From the NCBI GenBank assembly GCA_014237715.1, contig JAAZZG010000004.1, forward strand, positions 1-64,000: DNA of 64,000 nucleotides, written 5' to 3'. Shown piece by piece: positions 40,378 to 50,127 of this stretch. The notes beneath the pieces were generated by a model. The model made no database searches and had not been told where the DNA came from. It was given only the letters and a program-made list of their open reading frames with translations. Source of the DNA: Acidimicrobiales bacterium. Lineage in GTDB: Bacteria; Actinomycetota; Acidimicrobiia; Acidimicrobiales; MedAcidi-G1. Position numbers and translations under genes: made by a program. The first letter of the stretch is position 1, and each line of letters begins with the position of its first letter.

Positions 40378-41187
40378 ATGGATCTGAATGGCGCACGGGT
40401 ACTGGTGACCGGCGGTTCGAAGGGGATCGGGGCCTCACTGGCCCGGGCCTACGCTGCGGCCGGTGCCAACGTGGTGGTGGCCGCCCGTCCGTCAGACGAG
40501 TTGGATGCGGTGGCCACCGAGGTGGACGGTCACGCCGTGGCCGTCGACCTGACCGACGCGGCAGCCGTCGAGGATCTCATCCCGGGTGTGGAGGCCGACC
40601 TCGGACCGGTCGACGTGCTGGTCAACAACGCGGGCATGGAGACCATCGACATGGCGGCGGTCATCGACCCGGCGGTCATCCGGGCCACCACCCGGCTGAA
40701 CCTCGAGGCGCCCATGGTCCTGACCCGACATGCCCTGCCTCAGATGCTGGAACGCGGTCGGGGGCACTTGGTGTTCCTGTCGTCGATCGCCGGTACGGCC
40801 GGATTCCCGACCATGGCCACCTACTGCGCCACCAAGGCGGGGATATCCAACTTCGTGCGGGCGCTCACCCTGGAACTCAAGGCCACGTCGATCGGCACGA
40901 CCACCGTGGCGCCGGGGCCGGTAGCCACCCGCATGTGGGAGGCAGTGGAGTCCACGTCACCGAGCGGCCAGAAGGTGCTGGACCGGATGAACGCCGTCCG
41001 GATGCTCCCCATTGCCGACCCGGATCGGCTGGCCCACAAGGTGGTGACGGCCACCCGACGGGGAACCCGTCATGTCCGGACGCCACGGCGCCTCATGGGC
41101 AACTTCCTGATGGCCGAAGGGGCGAACCGGATGACCGGTGCCCTGCTGGCCGGGGTGAAACTCGACCCCACGGACAGCCGGCCGTGA
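40378..41187 (+). CDS. Short-chain dehydrogenase/reductase
   Basis: A 269-residue SDR: cofactor motif VLVTGGSKGIGASLARAYA, NNAGM, catalytic Ser in LVFLSSIAGTAG, YCATK. Unlike FabG-type enzymes it lacks the C-terminal VDGG motif and ends with a longer tail (RRLMGNFLMAEGANRMTGALLAG), as in DltE-like or lipid-modifying SDRs. GGGAG lies about 8 bases before the ATG. It stands between a divergent epoxide hydrolase and a convergent LLM gene that starts immediately after its stop. Confidence 0.9.
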   Translation: MDLNGARVLVTGGSKGIGASLARAYAAAGANVVVAARPSDELDAVATEVDGHAVAVDLTDAAAVEDLIPGVEADLGPVDVLVNNAGMETIDMAAVIDPAVIRATTRLNLEAPMVLTRHALPQMLERGRGHLVFLSSIAGTAGFPTMATYCATKAGISNFVRALTLELKATSIGTTTVAPGPVATRMWEAVESTSPSGQKVLDRMNAVRMLPIADPDRLAHKVVTATRRGTRHVRTPRRLMGNFLMAEGANRMTGALLAGVKLDPTDSRP

Positions 41188-42225
41188 TCAGGCGTGTTCG
41201 GCGAGCTCCCGGAGGCGACCCAGCACGGTGGCGGCCTCGCCACCGACCGGTGTGACGTTCAGCGAGGTCACGCCAGCGTCCTTGTAGGCGGCCAGACGGT
41301 CGACCACGTAGGCCTCGTCGCCACACAGTGACGTGTTCTCGATGAGCTCGTCGGGGAGCAGGCCGGCGGCCTCCTCCTTGCGCCCGTCCAGGTAGGCATC
41401 CTGGATGGCGGTCGCCTCGTCGGCGAAGCCGTACTGGCGGCACACGTCGTTGTAGAAGTTCTTCCCGCGGGCGCCCATCCCACCGATGTACAGAGCGGCC
41501 ATGGGCCGGCCGAGGTCGCGGTACTGAGCTGCATCGTCGCCAATGGCCACCAGGCCACCGGCCACCACGTCGAAGTCATCGAGCGCCGCATCGCGCCGGG
41601 CCAGCCCTGCGGTTACCGCGTCGCCCCACACCCGGGCCATGCGCTCCGGGTAGACGAGGAACGGCAGCCAGCCGTCGCACGACGCAGCGGTCTCCTCGAC
41701 GCTCTTCTGGCCGAGGGCGGCAATGTAGATCGGGATCTCGGCGCGCTTCAGATGGTTAATGATCTTCAACGGCTTGCCGAGGCCCGTGCCCTGGTCGGGC
41801 GGCAGCGGAAGGGTGAACACGTTGCCGTCGTAGACGAGGGGTTCGCGGCGCCACGCCGAGCGGCAGATCTCGATGATCTCCTTGATCCGGGTCAGGGGCT
41901 TGGCATAGGGCATACCGTGGAAGCCCTCAATGACCTGGGGGCCTGAGGCCCCCAACCCGAGCACGAAGCGGCCCTCGGACAGCGCATCCAGACCGGCGGC
42001 CGTCTGGGCCAGGAGGGCCGGGGTGCGGCTGTACGTGTTGAGGATTCCGCTGCCCAGTTCGACGGTTGACGTGCTAGCTGCCAGATAGCCGAGCAGGCTC
42101 ACGGCGTCGAAGCCGTAGGCCTCGGGGATCCAGATGCGGTCGACGCCGGCCGCTTCCAGTTCCCGAGCCTGAACGGCCGCGGTCTGGGGGTCGGTGGCGT
42201 AGTTGAGGCTGGTGGAGATGCGCAT
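41188..42225 (-). CDS. LLM-class F420-dependent oxidoreductase
   Basis: A 345-residue luciferase-fold protein: MRISTSLNYATDPQTAAVQARELEAAGVDRIWIPEAYGFDAVSLLGYLA, TVELGSGILNTYSRTPALLAQTAAGLD, FVLGLGASGPQVIEGFHGMPYAKPLTRIKE and PIYIAALGQKSVEETAASCDGWLPFL. The pattern closely resembles F420-dependent mycobacterial proteins around steroid and lipid catabolism genes. Its start is divergent from mutA, 137 bp away, so the candidate operator at 42336 could regulate both. Substrate unknown. Confidence 0.88.
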   Translation of the reverse strand: MRISTSLNYATDPQTAAVQARELEAAGVDRIWIPEAYGFDAVSLLGYLAASTSTVELGSGILNTYSRTPALLAQTAAGLDALSEGRFVLGLGASGPQVIEGFHGMPYAKPLTRIKEIIEICRSAWRREPLVYDGNVFTLPLPPDQGTGLGKPLKIINHLKRAEIPIYIAALGQKSVEETAASCDGWLPFLVYPERMARVWGDAVTAGLARRDAALDDFDVVAGGLVAIGDDAAQYRDLGRPMAALYIGGMGARGKNFYNDVCRQYGFADEATAIQDAYLDGRKEEAAGLLPDELIENTSLCGDEAYVVDRLAAYKDAGVTSLNVTPVGGEAATVLGRLRELAEHA

Positions 42226-42335
42226 GGCACTGAGCCTCGCAGGTGTGACTGGTCTCTGAGGAACCGGTCCTTCAAGAACTGGCCACTGAGGGGCCGATTG
42301 GAAGACAGGTCATGAGTCACACGGCTCCGAGGACC

Positions 42336-42348
42336 TGACGGACCGTCA
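42336..42348. promoter_or_regulatory. Candidate TetR-type operator before mutA, 13-bp palindrome
   Basis: TGACGGACCGTCA is a perfect dyad located 2 bp upstream of the mutA -10-like hexamer, in the promoter spacer. It is the reverse complement of the core at 11578-11590 before the amidohydrolase gene, so one regulator may control both promoters. Confidence 0.55.
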
Positions 42349-42350
42349 CC

Positions 42351-42356
42351 TACCAT
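42351..42356 (+). promoter_or_regulatory. Putative -10 (TACCAT) of leaderless mutA
   Basis: TACCAT ends 6 bases before the ATG at 42363; no ribosome-binding site is present. Confidence 0.5.
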
Positions 42357-42362
42357 CTGCGC

Positions 42363-44216
42363 ATGGATCCGCATGCCCTGTCGACCGACGGCTTCGTCAC
42401 GGTTGACCGCGCCGAATGGGTGGCCCTCGCCGAGGCGGGGCTCAAGGGCCGCACGCTGGCGTCGCTGGCCACCATTACGGCCGACGGCATCGAGATCGCC
42501 CCCGTCTACTCGCCGGACTCCGACGGAGATCCGAACGGCTCCGACGATCGATTCGGCCTGCCTGGTTCCGGCGACCGGACCCGTGGATCGTTGGCTGCGG
42601 GGCGGACGACCAACGGGTGGGACGTACGGGCCCTGGTGGCTGACGACGGCCCGGACGCCGCCAACGCCACGGTGCTCGATGAACTCGAGCGGGGCTCCAC
42701 CTCAGTACTGCTCGACGTGGAGGCGATCGGCATTCGGTCGCTCGATGACCTCGGCACCGTGTTGGCCGGTGTGCACCTAGAGATGGCGACCGTGGCCCTG
42801 GTGCCCGGTCCGACCAGCGTGGCGGCCGCCGGATGGCTGCTCGACCTCTGGGAACGACGGGGCACGCCGACCGATGAGCAGGCCGGCCTCCTGGGTCTGG
42901 ATCCGCTGGGTGTGGCTGCCCGTCACGGTGGCGAGCCGGACGTCGGCGATGACGTGCTCGCCATCGTGGACCGTGCCCGGGGGCTGCCCGGCGTGCGGAC
43001 TTTCACGGTGGATGGCACGGTGTTCGCTGACGCCGGGGCGAGCGACGCACGGGAGCTGGGCTGGACCACGGCCGGTGGGGTGGCCGTGCTACGGGCACTG
43101 GTCGATCACGGGTTGACCATCGACGAGGCTCTCGGCCAGCTTGCCTTCACGTGGTCGGCCGATGCTGACCAGTTCCGGACCATCTGTCGGCTCCGAGCGG
43201 CGCGCCGACTTTGGGCCCGGGTTGCGGAGACCAGCGGTGCGGGCACTGCCCATCGGGGCCAGATCCAGCACGCCATGGGTTCGGCGGTCGACCTGACCCG
43301 TCGGGATCCGTGGGGCAACCTCCTGCGGGGCACGGTGGCCGCCTTCGCTGCCGGCATCGGTGGGGCCGACGCGGTGACCGTCCGCCCCTTCGACTCGATC
43401 CTCGGTCGGTCCGACGCGTTCGGCCGACGAACGGCCCGCAACACTCAGGTGCTCTTGCTCGAGGAGAGCGCCCTAGCCTCGGTCGTCGATCCGGCCGGCG
43501 GGTCCTGGTACGTCGAGGACCTGACGTCTCGCATGGCCGACGCAGCCTGGGACCGCTTCCGCGACGTCGAAGCGGCCGGAGGAATCGCCGCGGCGCTCAC
43601 CTCTGGACTGATCGGCCGGGAAACCGAGGCCTGCTGGGAGGCTCGCCGAACCCGGCTGGCCACCCGGGCCGAAGCGATCACGGGCGTGTCGGAGTTCCCC
43701 GACCTCGACGAGAACCTTCCCGAACGGCCGCCGGCTCCGTCGGATCCGTCGGGTCCGTTGCCCCTCCGGCGCCGATCCGAAGCGTTCGAGGCCCTCCGGG
43801 ACGCCGCGGACGCTGCGGTGCTGACGCCCACGGTGCGCCTTGTCACGGTGGGTGATCTGGCCGATCACACGGCTCGGAGCACGTTCGCCACCAATCTTTA
43901 CGCGGTGGCCGGCATCCGGGCGCTTGCTTGCACCGGTTCGGACGCCGGGTCGTCGGTGGCCGTGGTGTGTGGATCGGATGATGGTTACACCGCCGAGGGT
44001 GTCGCCGTGGTGGCCGCCCTCCGAGCCGAGGGCGTGTCCCGTATCCACCTGGCAGCTCGGGCGACAAGCCTGGACGATGACTTGGTAGCTGCGCTGGTCG
44101 GGGCGGGCGTCGACGAGTTCGTGCACGCCGGCTCCGATGTGATCGACCTGATGGGACGGACGCTGGATGCACTGGGTGTCGACACCCTGGTGGACGTCGA
44201 GGGGGAGTGGGCATGA
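42363..44216 (+). CDS. mutA: Methylmalonyl-CoA mutase small (beta) subunit
   Basis: A 617-residue protein of the MutA type. It has the mutase TIM-barrel part ([79 protein letters not shown]) and a C-terminal flavodoxin-like region that lacks the DxHxxG cobalamin motif, as expected for the non-catalytic subunit. With MutB it forms the heterodimer converting methylmalonyl-CoA and succinyl-CoA, used in propionate, branched-chain and odd-chain fatty acid catabolism. Its stop overlaps the mutB start (ATGA). A leaderless promoter and a palindromic operator precede it. Confidence 0.93.
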   Translation: MDPHALSTDGFVTVDRAEWVALAEAGLKGRTLASLATITADGIEIAPVYSPDSDGDPNGSDDRFGLPGSGDRTRGSLAAGRTTNGWDVRALVADDGPDAANATVLDELERGSTSVLLDVEAIGIRSLDDLGTVLAGVHLEMATVALVPGPTSVAAAGWLLDLWERRGTPTDEQAGLLGLDPLGVAARHGGEPDVGDDVLAIVDRARGLPGVRTFTVDGTVFADAGASDARELGWTTAGGVAVLRALVDHGLTIDEALGQLAFTWSADADQFRTICRLRAARRLWARVAETSGAGTAHRGQIQHAMGSAVDLTRRDPWGNLLRGTVAAFAAGIGGADAVTVRPFDSILGRSDAFGRRTARNTQVLLLEESALASVVDPAGGSWYVEDLTSRMADAAWDRFRDVEAAGGIAAALTSGLIGRETEACWEARRTRLATRAEAITGVSEFPDLDENLPERPPAPSDPSGPLPLRRRSEAFEALRDAADAAVLTPTVRLVTVGDLADHTARSTFATNLYAVAGIRALACTGSDAGSSVAVVCGSDDGYTAEGVAVVAALRAEGVSRIHLAARATSLDDDLVAALVGAGVDEFVHAGSDVIDLMGRTLDALGVDTLVDVEGEWA

Positions 44217-46432
44217 TCCCCGACTTCACGGCGGTCTCCCTGGCGCCGGACACCGATGGTCAGGCTTCAGTCGATCCGGGTACAAGGGTCGACTCGGGTG
44301 TATGGGTCGATCAGGTGGTGGCTGAGACGGGCTGCACACCCGACGAGTTGGCCCGCGACACCCCCGAGCAGATCCGTGTGCCCATCCTCTCCACACCGGT
44401 CGAGGGTGCCGCCGACGGGTCTTCGGACACGGGTTTCACCAATGCGTGGCCGGGTGTCGCTCCGTACCTGCGGGGCCCGTACCCGACGATGTACGCCAGC
44501 CAGCCATGGACGGTGCGCCAGTACGCGGGCTATTCGACCGCCGAGGAGAGCAACGACTTCTACCGGCGCAACCTGGCCGCCGGCCAGAAGGGCCTCAGCG
44601 TGGCCTTCGACCTGGCCACCCACCGCGGCTATGACAGCGACCACCCGCGGGTGCGTGGCGACGTAGGAATGGCTGGGGTGGCCATCGATTCCATCTATGA
44701 CATGCGGACCCTGTTCGACGGAATCCCGTTGGATCGCATGAGCGTGTCGATGACCATGAACGGGGCGGTGCTGCCCATCCTGGCCCTGTACGTGGTGGCC
44801 GCCGAGGAGCAGGGGGTGTCGCCGGACCAGCTGGCTGGGACCATCCAGAACGACATCCTCAAGGAGTTCATGGTCCGGAACACGTACATCTATCCGCCGG
44901 GCCCGTCCATGCGGATCGTGTCGGACATTTTCGCCTTCACCAGCACCGAGATGCCCCGCTTCAACTCCATCTCCATCTCCGGCTACCACATGCAGGAAGC
45001 CGGGGCGACGGCCGATCTGGAACTGGCCTACACGTTGGCCGACGGCGTGGAATACGTGCGGGCTGGGATCGCCGCCGGGCTGGAGGTTGACGCCTTCGCC
45101 CCCCGGTTGAGCTTCTTCTGGGCCATTGGCATGGACTTCTTCATGGAGGTGGCCAAGCTCCGGGCTGCCCGGCTCCTCTGGGCCGGCCTCATGCGCCAGT
45201 TCGAGCCGACTGACCCCCGGTCGTCGTCGCTGCGAACCCACTCCCAGACTTCAGGTTGGAGCCTCACCGCACAGGACGTCTACAACAACGTGGTCCGGAC
45301 GTGCGTGGAGGCCATGGCCGCCACCCAGGGCCACACCCAGTCGTTGCACACCAACGGCTTGGACGAGGCCTTGGCGCTGCCCACCGACTTTTCGGCCCGT
45401 ATCGCCCGCAACACCCAGTTGTTCCTCCAGCAGGAGAGCGGTACCTGTCGGGTGGCGGACCCGTGGGGCGGTAGTCACCATGTGGAGCGTCTCACCCGGG
45501 ACCTTGCCGTGCGGGCGCTGGCCCACATGGACGAGGTGGAGGAATTAGGCGGTATGGCCAGCGCTATCGAGGCCGGGATTCCCAAGTTGCGGATCGAGGA
45601 GGCGGCGGCCCGTACCCAGGCCCGCATCGATTCCGGTCGCCAGTCGGTGGTCGGAGTGAACCGCTACCGGCTGGACACCGAGGATCCGATCGACGTGCGC
45701 AAGGTCGACAACGCCCAGGTCCGGGCTGATCAGTTAGCCAAGTTGGAACGCCTCCGGGCCGAGCGCAACCCGCAGGCGTGTGTCGCCGCACTGGAGGCCC
45801 TCACGAGAAGCGCGTCATCCGGTGACGGCAACCTGCTGGCGCTGGCCATCGACGCAGCGCGGGCGAGGGCTACGGTCGGGGAGATCAGCGACGCTCTCGA
45901 AAAGGTCTACGGGCGTTACGTGGCGGAGGTCCGCACCATCTCCGGAGTTTTCAACAGCGAGGTAGGCAATGGGGAGGCAGTGGCCTCGGCCCGTTCCCGA
46001 GTGGCGGCCTTCGAGGCCGGCGCCGGTCGGCGCCCCCGGATCCTGGTGGCCAAGATGGGCCAGGATGGTCACGACCGCGGCCAGAAGGTCATCGCCACGG
46101 CATTTGCTGACCTGGGTTTCGACGTCGACATCGGGCCACTCTTCTCGACGCCCGACGAGGTGGCCCGTCAGGCCGTCGAGAACGACGTCCACGTGGTGGG
46201 CGTTAGCTCGCTGGCCGCCGGTCACCTGACGCTGATCCCCGAACTACGCGATGCCCTGACAACCCACGGTCGCACTGATATCGCCATCGTGGTCGGTGGA
46301 GTCATTCCACCCGACGACCACGATGCGCTGCTGACCGCCGGCGCCGCGGCGGTGTTTCCCCCGGGAACGGTGGTGGCCACCGCTGCCGTTGACCTGCTCG
46401 AAGCGCTGGTGGCCGGACCGGCCACCAGGTAG
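44213..46432 (+). CDS. mutB: Methylmalonyl-CoA mutase large (alpha) subunit
   Basis: A 739-residue adenosylcobalamin enzyme. The catalytic barrel contains [57 protein letters not shown], the substrate-binding signature. The C-terminal B12 domain contains the DxHxxG motif in [13 protein letters not shown], with His620 as lower axial ligand, then [18 protein letters not shown] and VGGVIPPDD. The ATG at 44213 overlaps the mutA stop (ATGA), preferred over a GTG two codons earlier. Next comes the meaB chaperone gene after 7 bp. No epimerase or propionyl-CoA carboxylase gene lies in the window. Confidence 0.96.
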   Translation: MIPDFTAVSLAPDTDGQASVDPGTRVDSGVWVDQVVAETGCTPDELARDTPEQIRVPILSTPVEGAADGSSDTGFTNAWPGVAPYLRGPYPTMYASQPWTVRQYAGYSTAEESNDFYRRNLAAGQKGLSVAFDLATHRGYDSDHPRVRGDVGMAGVAIDSIYDMRTLFDGIPLDRMSVSMTMNGAVLPILALYVVAAEEQGVSPDQLAGTIQNDILKEFMVRNTYIYPPGPSMRIVSDIFAFTSTEMPRFNSISISGYHMQEAGATADLELAYTLADGVEYVRAGIAAGLEVDAFAPRLSFFWAIGMDFFMEVAKLRAARLLWAGLMRQFEPTDPRSSSLRTHSQTSGWSLTAQDVYNNVVRTCVEAMAATQGHTQSLHTNGLDEALALPTDFSARIARNTQLFLQQESGTCRVADPWGGSHHVERLTRDLAVRALAHMDEVEELGGMASAIEAGIPKLRIEEAAARTQARIDSGRQSVVGVNRYRLDTEDPIDVRKVDNAQVRADQLAKLERLRAERNPQACVAALEALTRSASSGDGNLLALAIDAARARATVGEISDALEKVYGRYVAEVRTISGVFNSEVGNGEAVASARSRVAAFEAGAGRRPRILVAKMGQDGHDRGQKVIATAFADLGFDVDIGPLFSTPDEVARQAVENDVHVVGVSSLAAGHLTLIPELRDALTTHGRTDIAIVVGGVIPPDDHDALLTAGAAAVFPPGTVVATAAVDLLEALVAGPATR

Positions 46433-46439
46433 ACGACTC

Positions 46440-47411
46440 ATGGCCGTCCCCGAACTCGTTGACGGCGTACTGGCCGGCGATCGGGCATCGATCGGTCGGG
46501 CTTTGACGCTCGTCGAGTCGATCCACCCCGGCCACCAGCCCGAGGTGACCGCGCTGCTCGACGCCCTCTCGCCCCACGCCTCGGATTCACACCGCGTGGG
46601 CATCACTGGTGTGCCGGGGGTGGGCAAGTCCACGTTCATCGAGTCTCTCGGGGGCCGACTGACCGCGGCCGGCCGTCGGGTCGCCGTGCTGGCTGTCGAT
46701 CCGACGAGCACGGTCACCGGCGGCAGCATCCTGGGCGACAAGACCCGCATGCTGAACCTGGCCAACGACCCGGCAGCGTTCGTCCGACCGTCGCCCAGTG
46801 CCGGAACGCTCGGCGGGGTTACCCGCACGACCCGGGAGTCGATGGTGGTGCTCGAGGCTGCCGGCTATGACGTGGTGCTCGTCGAGACGGTGGGCGTGGG
46901 CCAGTCCGAGACGGTGGTGGCCGGGATGGTCGACTTCTTCCTGGTACTGATGCTGCCGGGTGCCGGTGACGAACTCCAGGGCATCAAGAAGGGCGTGCTG
47001 GAGTTGGCCGACATGATCGCCGTGAACAAGGCAGACGGGGAGAATGCCCCGGCGGCCCGCACAGCGGCCCGGGACTACACGGCCGCGCTACGCCTCACCC
47101 ACCCGACCAGCCCTACGTGGACCCCGCCGGTGGTGATGTGCGCCGGCCTGTCAGGTGAGGGTCTGGACGAGGTCTGGGGCCAGGTCGAGGCCCACCGTAT
47201 GGCGTTGACCGACTCTGGCGAGTGGGCCGATCGGCGTTTAGCCCAACGTCTGGCCTGGATGTGGTCGATGGTCGAGGGCCGCCTGCTGGCCGACCTCCGG
47301 GCCGATCCGGCGGTGCTGGACCTCCTTGGAGTCGTGGAGGCCGATGTCCTGGGCGGACGGACTTCGCCCTCAGCGGCCGCCCTCCGTCTACTCGACGCGT
47401 TCGGCACCTGA
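46440..47411 (+). CDS. meaB: MeaB/ArgK-family G-protein chaperone of methylmalonyl-CoA mutase
   Basis: A 323-residue GTPase: P-loop VGITGVPGVGKSTFIESLG, RVAVLAVDPTSTVTGGSILGDKTRM, DVVLVETVGVGQSETVVAGMVDFFLVLMLPGAGDELQGIKKG, and NKAD for guanine recognition. MeaB protects and reactivates methylmalonyl-CoA mutase and gates cofactor loading. The ATG at 46440 lies 7 bp after the mutB stop, so it is part of the mutAB operon. Confidence 0.95.
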   Translation: MAVPELVDGVLAGDRASIGRALTLVESIHPGHQPEVTALLDALSPHASDSHRVGITGVPGVGKSTFIESLGGRLTAAGRRVAVLAVDPTSTVTGGSILGDKTRMLNLANDPAAFVRPSPSAGTLGGVTRTTRESMVVLEAAGYDVVLVETVGVGQSETVVAGMVDFFLVLMLPGAGDELQGIKKGVLELADMIAVNKADGENAPAARTAARDYTAALRLTHPTSPTWTPPVVMCAGLSGEGLDEVWGQVEAHRMALTDSGEWADRRLAQRLAWMWSMVEGRLLADLRADPAVLDLLGVVEADVLGGRTSPSAAALRLLDAFGT

Positions 47412-47434
47412 CGGGCGTTCGGGAACCGGTGGAG

Positions 47435-49051
47435 ATGGAACGGCGGGCGTTCCTGTGGGACGGCCTCCGGGCCGGAGCTGTGCTCGGCGTGGCCAGCGGC
47501 GTGTGGGGGGTGGCCCTCCCGGGTGCACTGGCCGGCGGACCGAGCGCCGGGTCGGGGTCGACGCCTTCGTCGGTGTTTTCGCCGGGCCCCTACGGGTCGC
47601 TGGACGGCCAGACCCCCGATGGTCATGGCCTCGTGCTGCCCGAGGGATTCACTGCCCGGATCGTCGCCGAAGGAGGGGCGCCGGTGGCCGGCACCGATCT
47701 CATGTGGCCGCTGTTTCCCGACGGCAAGGGCACGGTGTCGGCTGACGACGGGGGATGGCTCCTCGTCTGCAACCACGAGGTATTCGACTTCCAGACCCCG
47801 AATGGACCGCGTGGCGGGGCCTCGACCATCGGGTTCGCTCCGGACGGGTCGATCAGTGGTGCCTGGCCCGTGCTCGTCAGTAGCCACTCCAACAGCCGTG
47901 GGGCGGTCACCCCGTGGGGAACGTGGCTCTCCTGTCAGGAGGCGTTCGGCTCGGCGGCGGGAGACGGCAACGGCCTCGTCTGGGAATGCGACCCGAACGG
48001 TGGGCAACCAGCAGTGGCCCGCCCGGTGTTGGGACGTCGGACCCACGGATCGGTGGTCGTGGATCTCGACGGGGGGCACGCCTATCTAACCGAAGCCCAT
48101 CGGGACGGTCGTCTCTATCGGGTGGCCCTCGCCGATGCCGGCGACCCGTTGGGCGGAGCGGGCGACGAGTCTGGCCGGATGGAGGCCCTGGCCGTGGACC
48201 TCGACGGTGGGGTCCGCTGGTTGTCCGTTCCCGACCCCTCTGGGTCGTTCCTCCCGACCCGGTTCCAGGCGCTCGACGGCCTGGTCACCCCGATGGGCGG
48301 TGGCATACAGATCCACGATGGGGTGCTGGTGTTCACCACCGGGCTCGACGACCGGGTCCACGCGGTGGACCTGGCGGCCGGTCACCACTCGGTGGTGTGG
48401 GACGGTTCGGGACGACGCCGTCCGTTGCACGGGATTGGCGACCTTGCGGTGGCTTCCTCCGGCGATCTGTTCGTATCCGAGGACCGGGGCGACATGGAGG
48501 TCGTGATGATCACGCCGACCGGGGAGGTGGCGCCGTTCTGCCGAATGGTTGGCAACGCCCACCGGCTCTCGGCGGTCACCGGACCGTGCTTCGACCCGTC
48601 AGGTACCCGGCTGTACGTCAGCTCGTTACGAGGTCGGGGCGAGGCATTGGTGCGTGACGTGGTGGCCGATCTGGATTGGGGCACCGGGGCAGAAGGACGC
48701 CACGTCGGCGTGACCTACGAGATCAGTGGTCCCTTCCGGTCCGAGGCGGCGATTCTCGGAGGTCAGTCGACCACGACGGTGGTCCCGGCGTCAACGACCG
48801 CTGCACCGTCCACGACAGCGACCAACGAGGGCACCGCTACGACTTCGACTGTCGCCGTCTCCGCCTCGCCGACGACCGGCGGGCCCTCAGAAATCGTTGC
48901 AGGCGGCAACCCTGCCGAGAGTGAAACGACCAGGAGTCCCAGTGGAGACGGTGGGTTGGTAACGCCGATCGGTTTGGGTGCGGCGGTACTCGCTCTTGGC
49001 GGCGCCCTCGCCCTTCGCAGACGGCGGGACCGGGATATCGACGGGAGTTAG
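47435..49051 (+). CDS. PhoX/DUF839-type phosphatase-like secreted protein with C-terminal anchor
   Basis: A 538-residue exported protein. A twin-arginine signal opens it (MERRAFLWDGLRAGAVLGVA, Arg3-Arg4), as for PhoX alkaline phosphatases. The core has PhoX/DUF839 features: LLVCNHEVFD, GAVTPWGTWLSCQEAFG and FVSEDRGDMEVVMITP. After about residue 445 comes a Thr/Ser/Ala-rich stalk, then a hydrophobic segment and an arginine-rich tail (LGGALALRRRRDRD), resembling a cell-surface anchor without an LPXTG motif. Phosphatase activity is likely but unproven. It follows meaB by 23 bp and may be read from the same transcript, an odd pairing. It overlaps the convergent nrdB gene by 4 bp. Confidence 0.8.
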   Translation: MERRAFLWDGLRAGAVLGVASGVWGVALPGALAGGPSAGSGSTPSSVFSPGPYGSLDGQTPDGHGLVLPEGFTARIVAEGGAPVAGTDLMWPLFPDGKGTVSADDGGWLLVCNHEVFDFQTPNGPRGGASTIGFAPDGSISGAWPVLVSSHSNSRGAVTPWGTWLSCQEAFGSAAGDGNGLVWECDPNGGQPAVARPVLGRRTHGSVVVDLDGGHAYLTEAHRDGRLYRVALADAGDPLGGAGDESGRMEALAVDLDGGVRWLSVPDPSGSFLPTRFQALDGLVTPMGGGIQIHDGVLVFTTGLDDRVHAVDLAAGHHSVVWDGSGRRRPLHGIGDLAVASSGDLFVSEDRGDMEVVMITPTGEVAPFCRMVGNAHRLSAVTGPCFDPSGTRLYVSSLRGRGEALVRDVVADLDWGTGAEGRHVGVTYEISGPFRSEAAILGGQSTTTVVPASTTAAPSTTATNEGTATTSTVAVSASPTTGGPSEIVAGGNPAESETTRSPSGDGGLVTPIGLGAAVLALGGALALRRRRDRDIDGS

Positions 49052-50127
49052 AACTCCTCGTCGAACGCCACGTCGCCCTCGACGCCCACCTGGTAGGCGG
49101 CCACGGTTCGTTCGAAGAAGTTCGTGACCTCCTGCACGTCTTGGAGCTCCATGAACCCGAACGGGTTGGTGGTGTTGTAGCGGCGATCCAGACCCAACTG
49201 GGCGAGGCGCTGGTCAGCCACGAACTGCAGGTACTGCTTCGTGTCGGCGGTCGACATGCCGGGCACGCCCTGGCCGAGGAGATCCTCAGCGAACTGGAAC
49301 TCGCACTCGATGGCCTCGTCGAGCATCTCGTAGATGCGGTTGCTGAGGTCCTCGTCGAACAGGTTGGGCTGCTCACGGCGAACCGTGTTGATGACCTCGA
49401 AGGCGAAGTTCATGTGGCAGCTCTCGTCGCGGAACACCCAGTTGGTGCCGGCGGCCAGGCCGTTGAGCAGGCCTTTGGAGCGGAGGAAGTACACGTAGGC
49501 AAAGGCAGCGAAGAAGAACAGCCCCTCGATACAGGCGGCAAAGCAGATGAGGTTCAGCAGGAACGTCTTGCGCTTCTCGTCGGTGTCGAGGTCGCCGAGG
49601 TTTTCGGCAGCGTTCATCCACTTAAAGCAGAACTCGCCCTTCTTGGCGATCGACGGGATGCTGTGGATCGCCGTGAAGGCGGCCTCCCGCTCGGCCATAT
49701 CGGGGATGTAGTTGTCCAACAGGGTCAGGTAGAACTGGACGTGCAGCGCCTCTTCGTAGAGCTGACGCGACAGGTACATCCGGGCCTCGGGGGCGTTGAT
49801 GTGCTGGTACAGGTTGAGCACCAGGTTGTTGGAGACGATCGAGTCGCCCGTGGCGAAGAAGGCCACCAACCGGTTGATGAGGTGCTTCTCGGCCGGGACG
49901 AGCTTGCGGTCCAGGTCGGGGATGTCGTCGGAGAAGTCGATCTCTTCGACCGTCCAGGTGTTCTTGATGGCGTCCCGGTACATCTCGTAGAACACCGGGT
50001 AACGCATGGGCCGCAGCGTCAGGTCGAAACCGGGGTCCAGGATGTTGGCCCGGTGCGTGACCGGAGCGGCCGCTGGGGCCTCAAGGGGACCAGCAGCCGG
50101 GTCGAAGGGAACTTCTGCGAGAGCCAT
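49048..50127 (-). CDS. nrdB: Class I ribonucleotide reductase, small (radical) subunit
   Basis: A 359-residue helical metalloprotein. The di-metal ligands are recognisable: Asp in FFATGDSIVSNNL, Glu and His in LYEEALHVQFY, Glu in FAACIEGLFFFAAF, and Glu/His in FRDESCHMNFAF. The residue four after the first His is Tyr (HVQFY), the position of the tyrosyl radical, so a class Ia-type radical is expected. The C-terminus is acidic (EGDVAFDEEF), as used to dock NrdA. The ATG at 50127 overlaps the nrdA stop (TAATG). Confidence 0.95.
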   Translation of the reverse strand: MALAEVPFDPAAGPLEAPAAAPVTHRANILDPGFDLTLRPMRYPVFYEMYRDAIKNTWTVEEIDFSDDIPDLDRKLVPAEKHLINRLVAFFATGDSIVSNNLVLNLYQHINAPEARMYLSRQLYEEALHVQFYLTLLDNYIPDMAEREAAFTAIHSIPSIAKKGEFCFKWMNAAENLGDLDTDEKRKTFLLNLICFAACIEGLFFFAAFAYVYFLRSKGLLNGLAAGTNWVFRDESCHMNFAFEVINTVRREQPNLFDEDLSNRIYEMLDEAIECEFQFAEDLLGQGVPGMSTADTKQYLQFVADQRLAQLGLDRRYNTTNPFGFMELQDVQEVTNFFERTVAAYQVGVEGDVAFDEEF

